The notes under the pieces were generated by a model, which worked only from the letters and a program-made list of their open reading frames with translations, ran no database searches and was not told the DNA's origin. Positions 7,216-16,820 of a stretch of 64,000 nucleotides of DNA are shown here, in pieces. Source of the stretch: Qiania dongpingensis. Its GTDB lineage: Bacteria; Bacillota; Clostridia; Lachnospirales; Lachnospiraceae. How positions within the stretch are numbered: position 1 is the first letter of the stretch; every line of letters begins with the position of its first letter. The position numbers and the translations under genes are program-made. Location of the stretch: assembly GCF_014337195.1 (NCBI RefSeq), contig NZ_CP060634.1:1488001-1552000 (forward strand). The letters run 5' to 3'.

Positions 7216-10149
7216 TTAAATATTGGAAAATCCAAAGCACTTATCATCCAGCATATTTCCATATTTATCATACACACGGAAATATGTCCAGTAATATCCA
7301 TATTTCGGCTGCCATACAGCCCAGAAGGTGTCCCCCTTTATCTGTGTTCTCCCCGTAGTCCAGATCCATGCGGGCTTCCCTTGGGCATATAAGGTACAGT
7401 CCAGAATCGAAAGTTCGTAATATAATTCATTATTGGGATTCACATTGCTGCTGACTCCCAGCATGAAACCCGGCCCGTACGGATTCGGCATCTGACAGAT
7501 ACCAGTAATGTAAGCTTCCTTGTGATTATATCCGATGCAATCGTAAACAATATTTCCTTTTCTGTCCTTTATTTCCCCATATAAAAGATATGCTCCCGTT
7601 TTTCCGGGCTTCCAGTTTACCCACTCGCTGGCATTCCAGTCAGAAAGCAGATACCAGCTCTGCGTCTCATAGGAATACACCTGCCATCTGTACCACAGAC
7701 CCTGAGGTGCCTCCGCATCGGCCACTAGGCCGGCCACCACAGTGCTCCCACCATACTGGGCCAAATAAATACCGGCAGATTTCAGCTTTTCTCTATTCAC
7801 AGCAGAAACCACAAATCTTCCAAATTGACTCACTTCTGCGCTTAGCATATCTGAATCACCAATACATTTAGCTATCTCAACCAGCGCCCCATTTGAAACC
7901 ATAAACAATTTTGTTTCTTCATTCTTTGCAAATTCGTCCGGAATTTTCACCTCAATACTGAACGTCTCTCCAGCTTCACTATATTCAGATAAACTCACAT
8001 CATAAATGACAAATTCTCTGTCCGCCCCATATTGCCTCATGAGTTCATCCATCGCTTTTATATCGCTGCTATTTGTTATCTGATTACATTCCATCCTCAC
8101 CCTAGAAGTCAAGAAGCTATGCTTATCTATCACTGACACATTGCCGTCTGCGCTTACGATTCTGGTGTCTGGCACTGCAAAACTAAAGGCATATGTCTTT
8201 ATATTAACTCCCAAAGGCAATGAATTTGTGATAATTCTCATCGGCATATTTCCATTGCTGTCTGCAGTTAAAAATTCTCTGCTTATATTTTCACCTATCC
8301 TATATGTTTTTCCATTTATTTGAATTAAAACTTGGGACTCTTGAGCACCTCCGGACAGCTCAATATTAGTAATTCTGATATAAGAGGTATACTGAGGCAG
8401 TGCAATATTGGGTACACCTTCTTCTGAAACCACCTCCAGCTTTAAAGTTCCACCTAGCTTAGAATCCGCCTTGTCGTACGCTTCATAGGAAAAGCTCTGA
8501 AGCACCGGAGCCGCATCTTCTGACAAATTTGTAGTAAAAGCCTTAATCATTGCATTTCCAAGCTTATTTGAATAAGACGGCCTCATTTCCGCCACATCTG
8601 TATAGGAACCCTCTGCAATCAGATAGCTTTCCTGATTATTGCAGACAGCCGTCTGATATACCGATCTGCTGTTAGAAGCAACCTCCAGTGGAAGATAAAA
8701 GGTTCCATCATCACACTGGATTGTTTCGATAATAGAAAACCGTTCCCCCTTATGCAATAATACAGGCTGATCTAATTCGACTGTATGATAACCGGCATAC
8801 GGAATATACATTGTTTTTTCACATGCTATTTTTGTTCCAAACGGTCCATCCGCATTCTCATCAAGCTTATATACTTTTATAGACACTGTAGAATCCGGTG
8901 TCAATGTAACAGCAGAAACTGCTTCCAGCTGTTCTCCTGCCTGCGCAGTAAAAACATTGGCCAACGATACCGCTTGGTTCATCGGCTTCATATAAGAATT
9001 GCTGGACAATCCCAGATAATCATATTGGTAAATATTATCATACTTATAGCCGCCATTCGCGTCCGGAACATCTGCCTGGAAACTGGTCACTTGTTTTACC
9101 GTGCGGTCATAATAAGATAAATAAAAGTATCCAGTGTTATCAATTCCCCAATTAGTTCCCCAACTATTCTTCACCAACCAAGCGCCTGGTCCAGGAGGCT
9201 GTTTTCCTTCGTTAAAATTTTCGACTGCATACGTATCATCCCATCCAACAATTGAGACACCATGGTTGGGATTAATGTACTCATCCACATACTGGGCCCA
9301 ATTAGAATAATTAAAATAGGTTCCATCCTGCCCTCCCCCAGACGAAGACTGATCGGCATAATAGGCTATCGCTACTGCGCCGTGATTCATGACCGCCTGT
9401 TTTATCGCGTTTACAGCAGCCTGATTATAGACATAGCCATTCAAACTGGAGGTTTCATTAACAGGGCTGGGCAATTCGTCCGCATTTTGAAGATGAACAT
9501 CGGACCAGCTGCGTGCGCCCTGCTCCAAGCTCCAGTCTCCGCTTCTTGTCACCTGTCCCGCACTGTTCGAATACGGGATATTTTCCTCCGAGGCAGACCC
9601 ATGCCACGCAGCCAGCTCGGCAATCGCCATAAGCATATTACCGCCCGCGTCCATTCGGTACATTCCGGTATATTGAGAACCTTCTCCGGCCTGACCTGAA
9701 TCTTGCGTATACTCCGACTGTGGCTCATAGGAAAACCACGCCAGCTGATGTTCCGAATAATCCGGTTTAGCTGCCTCCGCTGTCCCTGATGTTCCATGCT
9801 CGTTCAATGCACTGCTCTCGAGTGATGACAATGCTCCAAATGCCCAACAGCTGCCCCAGATACTCTGATTCTTAATGACCGTAGATGCTCCTGTCTTTCT
9901 TAAATCAAATTGAGCCGGCAGCATATCATAATATACAGGCCGGTCTGCATCATAATCAAAATAAGCCTGGTCCATTGCCGTCGGGGTAATTCCTCCATCC
10001 GCCTCATCCGCAGCAGGAACTTCAATCTCAAGCTTCCACTCAAACTGCTGGTCTCCTTCCTCCGGCTGTGCCATTACAGAACATGGCAACATTAAAAAAA
10101 CAAAGCAGGCAATAAAACACGACACAATTACTTTACTTTTTCTAACCAT
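7216..10149 (-). CDS. Secreted papain-family (C1A) cysteine protease with C-terminal triple-tyrosine-type module
   Basis: The 977-residue protein has a signal peptide ending near residue 28 (SVMAQPE). The C1A domain spans about 75-355: Gln95 in IKNQSIWG, catalytic Cys101 in GSCWAFG, His296 in NPNHGVSIVGWDD and Asn328 in VKNSWGTNWG are all in place, so the enzyme should be active. Residues about 370-520 resemble the lectin-like domain that commonly follows this protease type in clostridia. A beta-rich middle part without recognised domain leads to the 186-residue C-terminal module shared with the neighbour at 5709-7022. It probably matures or degrades surface proteins, or attacks host or competitor proteins. 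No pro-peptide of classical papain type was seen. It has its own promoter and a GGAGGAGG ribosome binding site. Confidence 0.88.
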   Translation of the reverse strand: MVRKSKVIVSCFIACFVFLMLPCSVMAQPEEGDQQFEWKLEIEVPAADEADGGITPTAMDQAYFDYDADRPVYYDMLPAQFDLRKTGASTVIKNQSIWGSCWAFGALSSLESSALNEHGTSGTAEAAKPDYSEHQLAWFSYEPQSEYTQDSGQAGEGSQYTGMYRMDAGGNMLMAIAELAAWHGSASEENIPYSNSAGQVTRSGDWSLEQGARSWSDVHLQNADELPSPVNETSSLNGYVYNQAAVNAIKQAVMNHGAVAIAYYADQSSSGGGQDGTYFNYSNWAQYVDEYINPNHGVSIVGWDDTYAVENFNEGKQPPGPGAWLVKNSWGTNWGIDNTGYFYLSYYDRTVKQVTSFQADVPDANGGYKYDNIYQYDYLGLSSNSYMKPMNQAVSLANVFTAQAGEQLEAVSAVTLTPDSTVSIKVYKLDENADGPFGTKIACEKTMYIPYAGYHTVELDQPVLLHKGERFSIIETIQCDDGTFYLPLEVASNSRSVYQTAVCNNQESYLIAEGSYTDVAEMRPSYSNKLGNAMIKAFTTNLSEDAAPVLQSFSYEAYDKADSKLGGTLKLEVVSEEGVPNIALPQYTSYIRITNIELSGGAQESQVLIQINGKTYRIGENISREFLTADSNGNMPMRIITNSLPLGVNIKTYAFSFAVPDTRIVSADGNVSVIDKHSFLTSRVRMECNQITNSSDIKAMDELMRQYGADREFVIYDVSLSEYSEAGETFSIEVKIPDEFAKNEETKLFMVSNGALVEIAKCIGDSDMLSAEVSQFGRFVVSAVNREKLKSAGIYLAQYGGSTVVAGLVADAEAPQGLWYRWQVYSYETQSWYLLSDWNASEWVNWKPGKTGAYLLYGEIKDRKGNIVYDCIGYNHKEAYITGICQMPNPYGPGFMLGVSSNVNPNNELYYELSILDCTLYAQGKPAWIWTTGRTQIKGDTFWAVWQPKYGYYWTYFRVYDKYGNMLDDKCFGFSNI
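7219..7776 (-). repeat. Copy 2 of duplicated 186-codon C-terminal module
   Basis: This is the second copy of the module at 5712-6269, in the same orientation and about 1.5 kb away. It has the four cysteines at the same places (module positions 80, 94, 127, 180). Variable positions cluster at module residues 20-28, 72-79 and 143-149, perhaps exposed loops. Confidence 0.9.
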
Positions 10150-10196
10150 AACGAATCCTCCTCCACGCGTTTTTTAGGCCAAACCATTCTATAAAT

Positions 10197-10224
10197 ATTC
10201 TAGCATAAGCAACTTTTTTTACAA
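10197..10224 (-). promoter_or_regulatory. Promoter for the C1A protease gene
   Basis: On the minus strand TTGTAA (10224-10219), a 16-base spacer and TAGAAT (10202-10197) with an extended -10 TGC precede the protease start by about 50 bases. Confidence 0.6.
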
Positions 10225-10270
10225 TCAATATTCCAATTCTTTATAAATAAAACAATTATTAAATAAAATG

Positions 10271-10295
10271 AGGACACCCATATCCTGGGTGTCCT
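10271..10295 (-). terminator. Terminator of the surface-enzyme operon
   Basis: AGGACACCCA (10271-10280) pairs perfectly over ten bases with TGGGTGTCCT (10286-10295), loop TATCC. On the minus strand it is followed by CATTTTATTTAA, so it ends transcripts coming from the L,D-transpeptidase gene whose stop is at 10314. Confidence 0.85.
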
Positions 10296-10313
10296 CTGAA
10301 TTGATCTGTCGCA

Positions 10314-12632
10314 TCATAAAAACGGGTCGGTAGGATCATATCTCTGTGTAGAAGGGATGGGAACTAATACGGGCCGGTAAAACGGGCCGGAGGTACTACT
10401 GTTATATACAATAACCTTAGTTCCCAAAGAGCAGCGGCTATAAATCCAATAAGCGTTTTTACATAAAAGCCTGATACATCCTGCTGACCTTGTAACGCCA
10501 AGGCCATTGTATCCATCTGTCAATAATGTTCTGTTATTAGTCGTTTCATAAGTAATAGAGTGGAATAAAAATCCCTCCCCGGCCGTCAGACGTGTGGCAA
10601 ACTGCGCCCAGGTCCCATTAAACATTGCTTTCCACCGGTATTTTTGTGGAGTATAGAAGGTTCCCAGAGGAGTATCATCGCCGGTGGAACATAACATAGA
10701 TTTCACAGGTATTACATAACCATGGGCTCCGTCGGAAGCATATATGGTAACACAGTTCATCTGTTTGTTTACTTTAATTACATAATTGCTCTGGACTCCG
10801 ATCAAATTATCAACATCCTGGCACAAAGCGCCATTTGAATAAAAATAATATTTCAATCCTCCGACATATTGCCATCCTGTAACTGCAGTGCCATTCAGCA
10901 GATAATATCTCTCTCCGTTTTCTCCATCCGTATCATACCAGCCTGTTCCGCTGCCTTTGCTAAATACCGGAACGTTTACTTCGCACGAAACTCCCGTCAT
11001 TTTTCCTGTACTGTCATATGCATATATACATGTCAGATACTTGCCGATCTCATAATTATGGTCTTTTGTCCAAACCTGAAAGATGGCCGTATTTCCGCTC
11101 ACATATCCAGCGGACCAGACGATATCATCCTGTCCGTTTTTATCTGTCCAGGAAGGGAATATAACTTGTGTTATAGGACTGCTGGAAGCAACATTACACA
11201 CCACGGTATATCCCCGCCCGGATACATCCACCACGGTAACATTGCTGATGACCGGCCCGTCCGACTCGGATCTCGCTCTTCCCGAAACAGGAGATGACAT
11301 TTCTCCGTTAAACCATTGGCCATCTATAAAATTAGTCGCATATACTTTGTAATCATACGACTCCCCGGGAGTAACCGACATATCCAAATAGTCTAAGGCA
11401 TATGTCATGCCTATCCATTCAAAATTTCCAGTTCCGCTCACGGCTCTCATGATGCCATAAAAAGTAGCTCCCTGTGTCACGTCCCACCTTATACGCATCC
11501 CATAATAATTTGCTCCGTCCGCTGCAACCGTCACATTTCCGGGAACTGCCAAGCCGGTCTTTGCTGACACGATCTGACTATCTGCTCCATATCCCCAAAA
11601 TCCATCTACAAAATCCAGGGTCTGCACATAATAATAGTATTCTTTATAAGGCTCTAAGCCTGTATCCGTACACACATTCATCCAGGTGGACGTGACTGTC
11701 TGCCAGGGTCCCCCTGCCTTATCCGAACGAAAGATCAGATATCCTGCCGCTCCCGGAATCGCTTCCCAGCCCAGCGAGATGGAAGTCAGCGAAGAACACT
11801 CCGCCTTTACTTGTGCCGGTGCATTCCTCACTCTGCCGGATACTGCGGCGGACATTTCTCCATTGTACCAAATCCCATCGAGAAAAGTTGACGCATATAT
11901 CTTATAATAATATTCTTTTCCTATTTCCAAATCAGAGTCCGTATATTTAAAGTCACAGAATACAACATCCTGCAGTGTATAGGGACCATCTGGAGAATCT
12001 GAACGCATGACTCCATAAATTGCCGCACTACCAGCCTGATTCCACGTCAATTTAACAGAATGATTTCCAGCACCAGGAAAAACCTGCACGTTCTGTGGCG
12101 TCTCCAATTTCATCCTGCCAGACACAGGTCCTGTAGTATCACCAAACACCCATACATTATTTTCCAGAAGAATCGTCTGAACCTTATATAAATACTCAAC
12201 GCCAAAGGTAAGCGACATATCCTGGTAAATATTCTTCCAGTCACTTGTCAGCCTATCCCAAGTTGCTCCATTGTCTTCTGATCGATATACGATATATCCG
12301 GAAGCTCCCGCTACAAAAGGCCACGTCAGCTCCAGCGCATAATCAGAGACATTCTTTACATCAATCTTAGACGGCGCCGGAAGAAACGTACTATTTACTA
12401 CCTCATCTTTCTGTTCATTCAAATCAGCAACAACTGATTCTGTCGGCTCTTCCGGTGTGCTCTCAGAAACTACCGTTGATTCTTCATCAGCCTCTAATGT
12501 CTGAGCCGCTTCTGTAGGTACAGCCGCAGATGTTTCCTCTGCAGCCATAATCTGCATTACATTACCCATGCATAAGAAACTCAATACTAGAAGGGAAATA
12601 CTTCTGCGTAAACATTTTTTAAGCTTTTTCAT
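10314..12632 (-). CDS. Secreted L,D-transpeptidase with fibronectin-like, GBS-Bsp-like and choline-binding-like repeats
   Basis: After a signal peptide (residues 1-31) and an acidic linker come four fibronectin III-like repeats at about 87-176, 177-269, 270-359 and 360-455. They alternate between a YxxYRS..VQTL type and a YGxMRS..KIYA type. Residues about 456-555 look like a GBS Bsp-like repeat (VIFPSWTDKNGQDDIVW). Two short choline-binding-like repeats follow near 565-605 (GERYYLLNG, GLKYYFYSNG). The YkuD domain ends the protein, with His691 in FLFHS and Cys719 in RSAGCIRLL, so both catalytic residues are present. It should cross-link peptidoglycan outside the cell and be held there by its repeats. 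The AAGGAGG site lies within the end of the upstream gene, ten bases away, so the two are one operon. Confidence 0.88.
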   Translation of the reverse strand: MKKLKKCLRRSISLLVLSFLCMGNVMQIMAAEETSAAVPTEAAQTLEADEESTVVSESTPEEPTESVVADLNEQKDEVVNSTFLPAPSKIDVKNVSDYALELTWPFVAGASGYIVYRSEDNGATWDRLTSDWKNIYQDMSLTFGVEYLYKVQTILLENNVWVFGDTTGPVSGRMKLETPQNVQVFPGAGNHSVKLTWNQAGSAAIYGVMRSDSPDGPYTLQDVVFCDFKYTDSDLEIGKEYYYKIYASTFLDGIWYNGEMSAAVSGRVRNAPAQVKAECSSLTSISLGWEAIPGAAGYLIFRSDKAGGPWQTVTSTWMNVCTDTGLEPYKEYYYYVQTLDFVDGFWGYGADSQIVSAKTGLAVPGNVTVAADGANYYGMRIRWDVTQGATFYGIMRAVSGTGNFEWIGMTYALDYLDMSVTPGESYDYKVYATNFIDGQWFNGEMSSPVSGRARSESDGPVISNVTVVDVSGRGYTVVCNVASSSPITQVIFPSWTDKNGQDDIVWSAGYVSGNTAIFQVWTKDHNYEIGKYLTCIYAYDSTGKMTGVSCEVNVPVFSKGSGTGWYDTDGENGERYYLLNGTAVTGWQYVGGLKYYFYSNGALCQDVDNLIGVQSNYVIKVNKQMNCVTIYASDGAHGYVIPVKSMLCSTGDDTPLGTFYTPQKYRWKAMFNGTWAQFATRLTAGEGFLFHSITYETTNNRTLLTDGYNGLGVTRSAGCIRLLCKNAYWIYSRCSLGTKVIVYNSSTSGPFYRPVLVPIPSTQRYDPTDPFL

Positions 12633-12642
12633 ACGCTCCTCC

Positions 12643-15600
12643 TTATTTGTTTTTAAACATCACATTCAAATCCACCAATCCCTCAACTCCAGGTACCCCC
12701 GATACTTCTCCCGCGTACTGCCACATTTTGTAATTTCTTTCGTAAGTGCTCTCACCTACGCTTGGGTACGCAGGCGTAGGCACAGGCCATTGTGCAACCC
12801 ATACCTGATAATTACTATCCAATCTTTCGATTTCCCAGCTATTGACAAGATGATATTTACTTCCGTACATCATCGGCGTATAGCCGGAGGAAGCAATATA
12901 ATCCAGAAAACGGACAGCATGGTTTGTCCTCTGAGTCGCGCTTAACCCGTACATCCTGCTGGTATCTTTATCATATCCTTCACAATCATAGACTACTGGA
13001 TAAGTGATGTTATATCCGGAGATGTAGTTCTGGACCCACCGTGCTTCTTCCACTGCCTCTTCTTCTGAAATCGCTGTGGAAAAAAAGTATACGCCAACAT
13101 CCATTCCGGCATTCAGCGCTCCCTGCAGATTCTGCCTCGCATACGGGTCTTCAATCAACGCTCCATCAGCATTTCTCCGATAGCCTATTCTTATCATCGC
13201 AAATTCATAACCGGCATTTTTCACTTTCGGCCAATCCACATTAAGGGAATACCTGGAAACGTCCAGACCATGGGCCATATTAGATGACACCGTCTCTACA
13301 TATGCCGGTTCTGATGCGCTGCCGTCATACCAGGTATCATTTTTCCATTTTGTTGCATATACCTTATAATAATATCCTGCTGACGGCTCAATCTGCATAT
13401 CCGTATAGGTTGTACTCCACACTACATTAAGCCAGACATATTCCCCTGTACTTTTATCCGCCCGAAGGATACCATAGGCATCCGCCCCCGGAACAGCATT
13501 CCATGACAAAGTCACCCCCTGCGCCAACGAGGGAGATGAAATAGAATTAATACTCGGCGTCTGAAGAGTCGTAATAGTATTTACTTGCTCTGTATGATTT
13601 CCAATTCCCAAGTCACCATCAATTAGCACCAGCGTTTGAATCGTATAATAGTATGTTTTTCCAATGGATAAGTTTCTATCATTATAAAAAGAAGAATTTG
13701 TTATCCCCAGCTTTTCTCCGGCACCACCTTCCGACTCTGACCGGTAAACCACATACCCAAAAGCACCTGGTACTTCCGACCATGATACTCGAATAGATGT
13801 GGCGTCTTCGCTTATGACCTCTACATAAGATGGTGCAGGGCAAACATTTCCCCCAACAGGCGCAGAGTCCTGTCCGTTGATCCATTCTGCCCCGCTTGCT
13901 TTCGAGGCATAGACCTTGTAATAATATGTTTTATTCGGATCCCGGTCCGTATCTGTATAGTTTGTCACACCACAATATACGGCGTTTATCCACTCATATG
14001 TACCATCTTTTTCTTCTGAACGCCAAATCCCATAACAATCTGCCCCACTCACAGAGGTCCAGCTGACTTTGATTCCATGGACTCCGGCACCCGGGCCGAC
14101 TTCTGTTATTACTGGTGTGCCCGGGATAACCCTGGCCCCAACTGTCGCGGAATTCGCGCCTATCCCCATCTGCCCATTGTCAAGGCTAAGGGACTGAATC
14201 ACATAATAATAAGTAGCTCCGACAGAAAGACCCGTATCAACATAGGAAGAACCCGAAACAATACTTATTCGGTCCAGATTCTCAGTTTGCCCCTGTCCCC
14301 GATAAATGGCATACATAGCTGCTCCAGCAACCGGATTCCAGTTAATCTGCAAAGCATTTCCGTTCTGGCTCGCGATAGATATACCGTCCGGTCCTGATAA
14401 AACTCTCGCCTCTTTCGGTTCAGATTCTATTCCGTTGTACCATACTCCGTCAATCAGCAGCGCACTATAAATCTTATAATAATAACTGTGATCGCTGCTT
14501 AGATTTTCATCTAAATACTGATTTTCCCATGTCGCTCCGATCCACTCATATGTTCCGTCAATGGTATCCGAACGCATAATTCCATAAAGGGTCGTCCCAT
14601 CTACCGTGTCCCAAGTAAGTTTAATGGAGTGGATACCCGCACCCGAAACCGCCCTAATATTGCCAGGCGCATTCAATGTAACAACACCTTTCACAGAATT
14701 AGAATAACTACCGTCTATCCATCCCAAATCCTCATAATAATTCGAACCATATACCTTGTAATAGTATATGTTTCCCTTCATCACATCCGTATCCAGATAT
14801 GTCGGGGCCCCCGTAGAAGCAATCCATGTATATGTCCCGTTCGATAAATTGGACTTAAGGATTCCATAAGCATCTGCATGCTGCGTTGCCGACCAGTTGA
14901 GAAGCAGCCCATTTTCAGCCTCCTTCACAGTCAGCCCAGAAGGAGCAGAGGGAACATCCAATACTACCTTTTTAGAAGCACTGGCAGAGAGATCGCCGTT
15001 GATCCAGCCCTGGTCTGTCCATTTGGCTCCATAAACTTTGTAATAATAAACTTTTCCGTGAGTCACACCTATATCATTATAACTAAAAATGTTTCCGGCA
15101 ACTGTCATAATCAGCGAATATTCACCGTCCGGAGACTCAGAACGCATGATTCCATATGCGTCTGATCTGTCAGCCTGAGACCAATTTATCGTTATCGCCC
15201 CGCCCGATGTCTGACTCAGAGAAAGTATCTGGGGAGTCCCTGGCTTATATTTTTTATCTTCACATTTCTCACACGTCTCTCCGTCCAGCGGCACATTACA
15301 ATTGTGAGTATATGAAACAGAATATTTATCCTTCAAACGATATAATATGTAATTGTCCTGCAGATATTTCGTATAAAGATAACTCAGTGTGTTTCCGGCC
15401 GCTCCGCCTTCCCCATACCTTGTCGTCCTTGGATACGGAGGTGTCTGCTCCGTGATATCCACATACACTATATTTGTCCCCGAGGAATCATAGCCCACAT
15501 CCGTTACCAAAACGGCATGATTTCCCGCACAGACAAATGCGTCGCCAACTTGAACAGAATATACACTCTGTGTCGGCACATAATCTGCAACCAGTCCCAG

Positions 15601-16773
15601 TGAATTGGTAGTCCTTCGTCCTGCAAGATCCCAAGCCCAGGAAACAAAGGAGCTGCAGTCACTGGAATAGTAGGGAAACGTAGAACCACCATAGGAGCCA
15701 AATGAAGTATACATAAGACTGTTTGCATCTTTTGTATATTCTGCAAACTCATCCAGTGAGACGTCCCAAGGCACATAAACCTTCGGGCTCACTGGCTGTC
15801 CATACGGAATTCCTTTATATGTAGATCCCTTGCTGAAAGTAAAGTTTTTATCCCAGCCAGAAACATCGCCTAACGCTGTCCACTCTATTTCTGCCTGCTG
15901 TCTCGCTCTTTTCACAATGTTCTGCTGCTTTGCACTTACACTTGACAACACGGAGACAGCATCTGACTCAACAACAGATGCCCCAGCCAGCTCAACTTCC
16001 GTATGAACCGATTCACAATAAGAACATGTATCGTTCAGACCATGTAACAGCCACGGCATAGAGAAGGATGACTGATCATATACACTGACGGCATCCGCCG
16101 GATTTCCTGAAAAAAGTGAATTTACATCTGACTCAAAGGTCTTCCCAGATGAATCCATAATAAGATACCCATCAATTATATAATACGTTGATACATTTTC
16201 CAGGAAACGGCTTCCCTTGACATACAGCGCCTTTTCCAGCATGCTTCCCTTGCTGTACACAATCCCCTCAGCCGTAGGAATAAAAGAAGTAATATTTTTA
16301 TCCGCTTCGCAAATGACAGATTCTTTATCCTGCAGCGTATAGCATACAACTCCATCTCCTGTCAAATAGTAAAATTGGTTTCCATTCACCACATATAACT
16401 GCTTGGCTTTATCCGAAGTCTGCAATACCTTCTCCGATACCCCAGTTTCCAGATCAGCCTTTTTAATAACAGAACCTTCTTTTTCATCAACAATATAATA
16501 AATATATCCATCCCATATATTCAAAGACGTTCCATAATCATTATTCAATACAACCTTTTGATTTTCTTCATAATAACAAAGACTTTTCGTATCCTCATCA
16601 AAGAAAAACACACGACCATTTTCATCACTGGCAATCGTGCCTCCGTTGAGAATATTTTCAGAAGAATTCCCCAATTGAAACGCTTCTGTCTCCCCTTCTG
16701 CAGATGCTGCTCCTGCCATTACCATCAACAATAGAAAAACCGTACCCAGATACCAAAAAATCTTTTTTTTCAC
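12643..16773 (-). CDS. Secreted multidomain wall hydrolase: NlpC/P60-like domain, seven fibronectin-like repeats, GH25 lysozyme
   Basis: The frame opens at TTG 16782, but GTG 16773 gives a standard signal peptide (KKKIFWYLGTVFLLLM) and better spacing to AGGAAGG. By 16782 numbering, residues 35-230 look like a DUF5050-type beta propeller. A CxxC pair at 253-256 (CSYC) follows. An NlpC/P60- or CHAP-like amidase spans about 310-480, with Cys376 in SSDCSSF and His422 in GNHAVLV. A second cysteine cluster lies at 495-507. Seven fibronectin III-like repeats fill 514-1165. The GH25 muramidase spans 1169-1379, with Asp1174 in HGLDVSRY and Asp1266/Glu1268 in VVYDCEGYD. Two different peptidoglycan-cleaving activities sit at the two ends. 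Only 38 bases separate it from the glycosyltransferase gene upstream, and no promoter is visible there. Confidence 0.87.
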   Translation of the reverse strand: MKKKIFWYLGTVFLLLMVMAGAASAEGETEAFQLGNSSENILNGGTIASDENGRVFFFDEDTKSLCYYEENQKVVLNNDYGTSLNIWDGYIYYIVDEKEGSVIKKADLETGVSEKVLQTSDKAKQLYVVNGNQFYYLTGDGVVCYTLQDKESVICEADKNITSFIPTAEGIVYSKGSMLEKALYVKGSRFLENVSTYYIIDGYLIMDSSGKTFESDVNSLFSGNPADAVSVYDQSSFSMPWLLHGLNDTCSYCESVHTEVELAGASVVESDAVSVLSSVSAKQQNIVKRARQQAEIEWTALGDVSGWDKNFTFSKGSTYKGIPYGQPVSPKVYVPWDVSLDEFAEYTKDANSLMYTSFGSYGGSTFPYYSSDCSSFVSWAWDLAGRRTTNSLGLVADYVPTQSVYSVQVGDAFVCAGNHAVLVTDVGYDSSGTNIVYVDITEQTPPYPRTTRYGEGGAAGNTLSYLYTKYLQDNYILYRLKDKYSVSYTHNCNVPLDGETCEKCEDKKYKPGTPQILSLSQTSGGAITINWSQADRSDAYGIMRSESPDGEYSLIMTVAGNIFSYNDIGVTHGKVYYYKVYGAKWTDQGWINGDLSASASKKVVLDVPSAPSGLTVKEAENGLLLNWSATQHADAYGILKSNLSNGTYTWIASTGAPTYLDTDVMKGNIYYYKVYGSNYYEDLGWIDGSYSNSVKGVVTLNAPGNIRAVSGAGIHSIKLTWDTVDGTTLYGIMRSDTIDGTYEWIGATWENQYLDENLSSDHSYYYKIYSALLIDGVWYNGIESEPKEARVLSGPDGISIASQNGNALQINWNPVAGAAMYAIYRGQGQTENLDRISIVSGSSYVDTGLSVGATYYYVIQSLSLDNGQMGIGANSATVGARVIPGTPVITEVGPGAGVHGIKVSWTSVSGADCYGIWRSEEKDGTYEWINAVYCGVTNYTDTDRDPNKTYYYKVYASKASGAEWINGQDSAPVGGNVCPAPSYVEVISEDATSIRVSWSEVPGAFGYVVYRSESEGGAGEKLGITNSSFYNDRNLSIGKTYYYTIQTLVLIDGDLGIGNHTEQVNTITTLQTPSINSISSPSLAQGVTLSWNAVPGADAYGILRADKSTGEYVWLNVVWSTTYTDMQIEPSAGYYYKVYATKWKNDTWYDGSASEPAYVETVSSNMAHGLDVSRYSLNVDWPKVKNAGYEFAMIRIGYRRNADGALIEDPYARQNLQGALNAGMDVGVYFFSTAISEEEAVEEARWVQNYISGYNITYPVVYDCEGYDKDTSRMYGLSATQRTNHAVRFLDYIASSGYTPMMYGSKYHLVNSWEIERLDSNYQVWVAQWPVPTPAYPSVGESTYERNYKMWQYAGEVSGVPGVEGLVDLNVMFKNK
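13288..15243 (-). repeat. Seven tandem fibronectin III-like repeats in the GH25 protein
   Basis: Units of about 90 codons are recognisable by W near position 20, a Y(G/A)I(M/L/Y)RS core and a YYYK(V/I)Y or YYY.IQ(T/S)L strand. In the C-terminal five units the two sub-types alternate (KVYA, IQSL, KVYA, IQTL, KVYA), the same order as in the four units of the protein encoded just downstream. Confidence 0.8.
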
Positions 16774-16820
16774 TTTTGTCAATTCCTTCCTAAAAGCAAA
16801 ACAACTCCTATGTCACTCCA

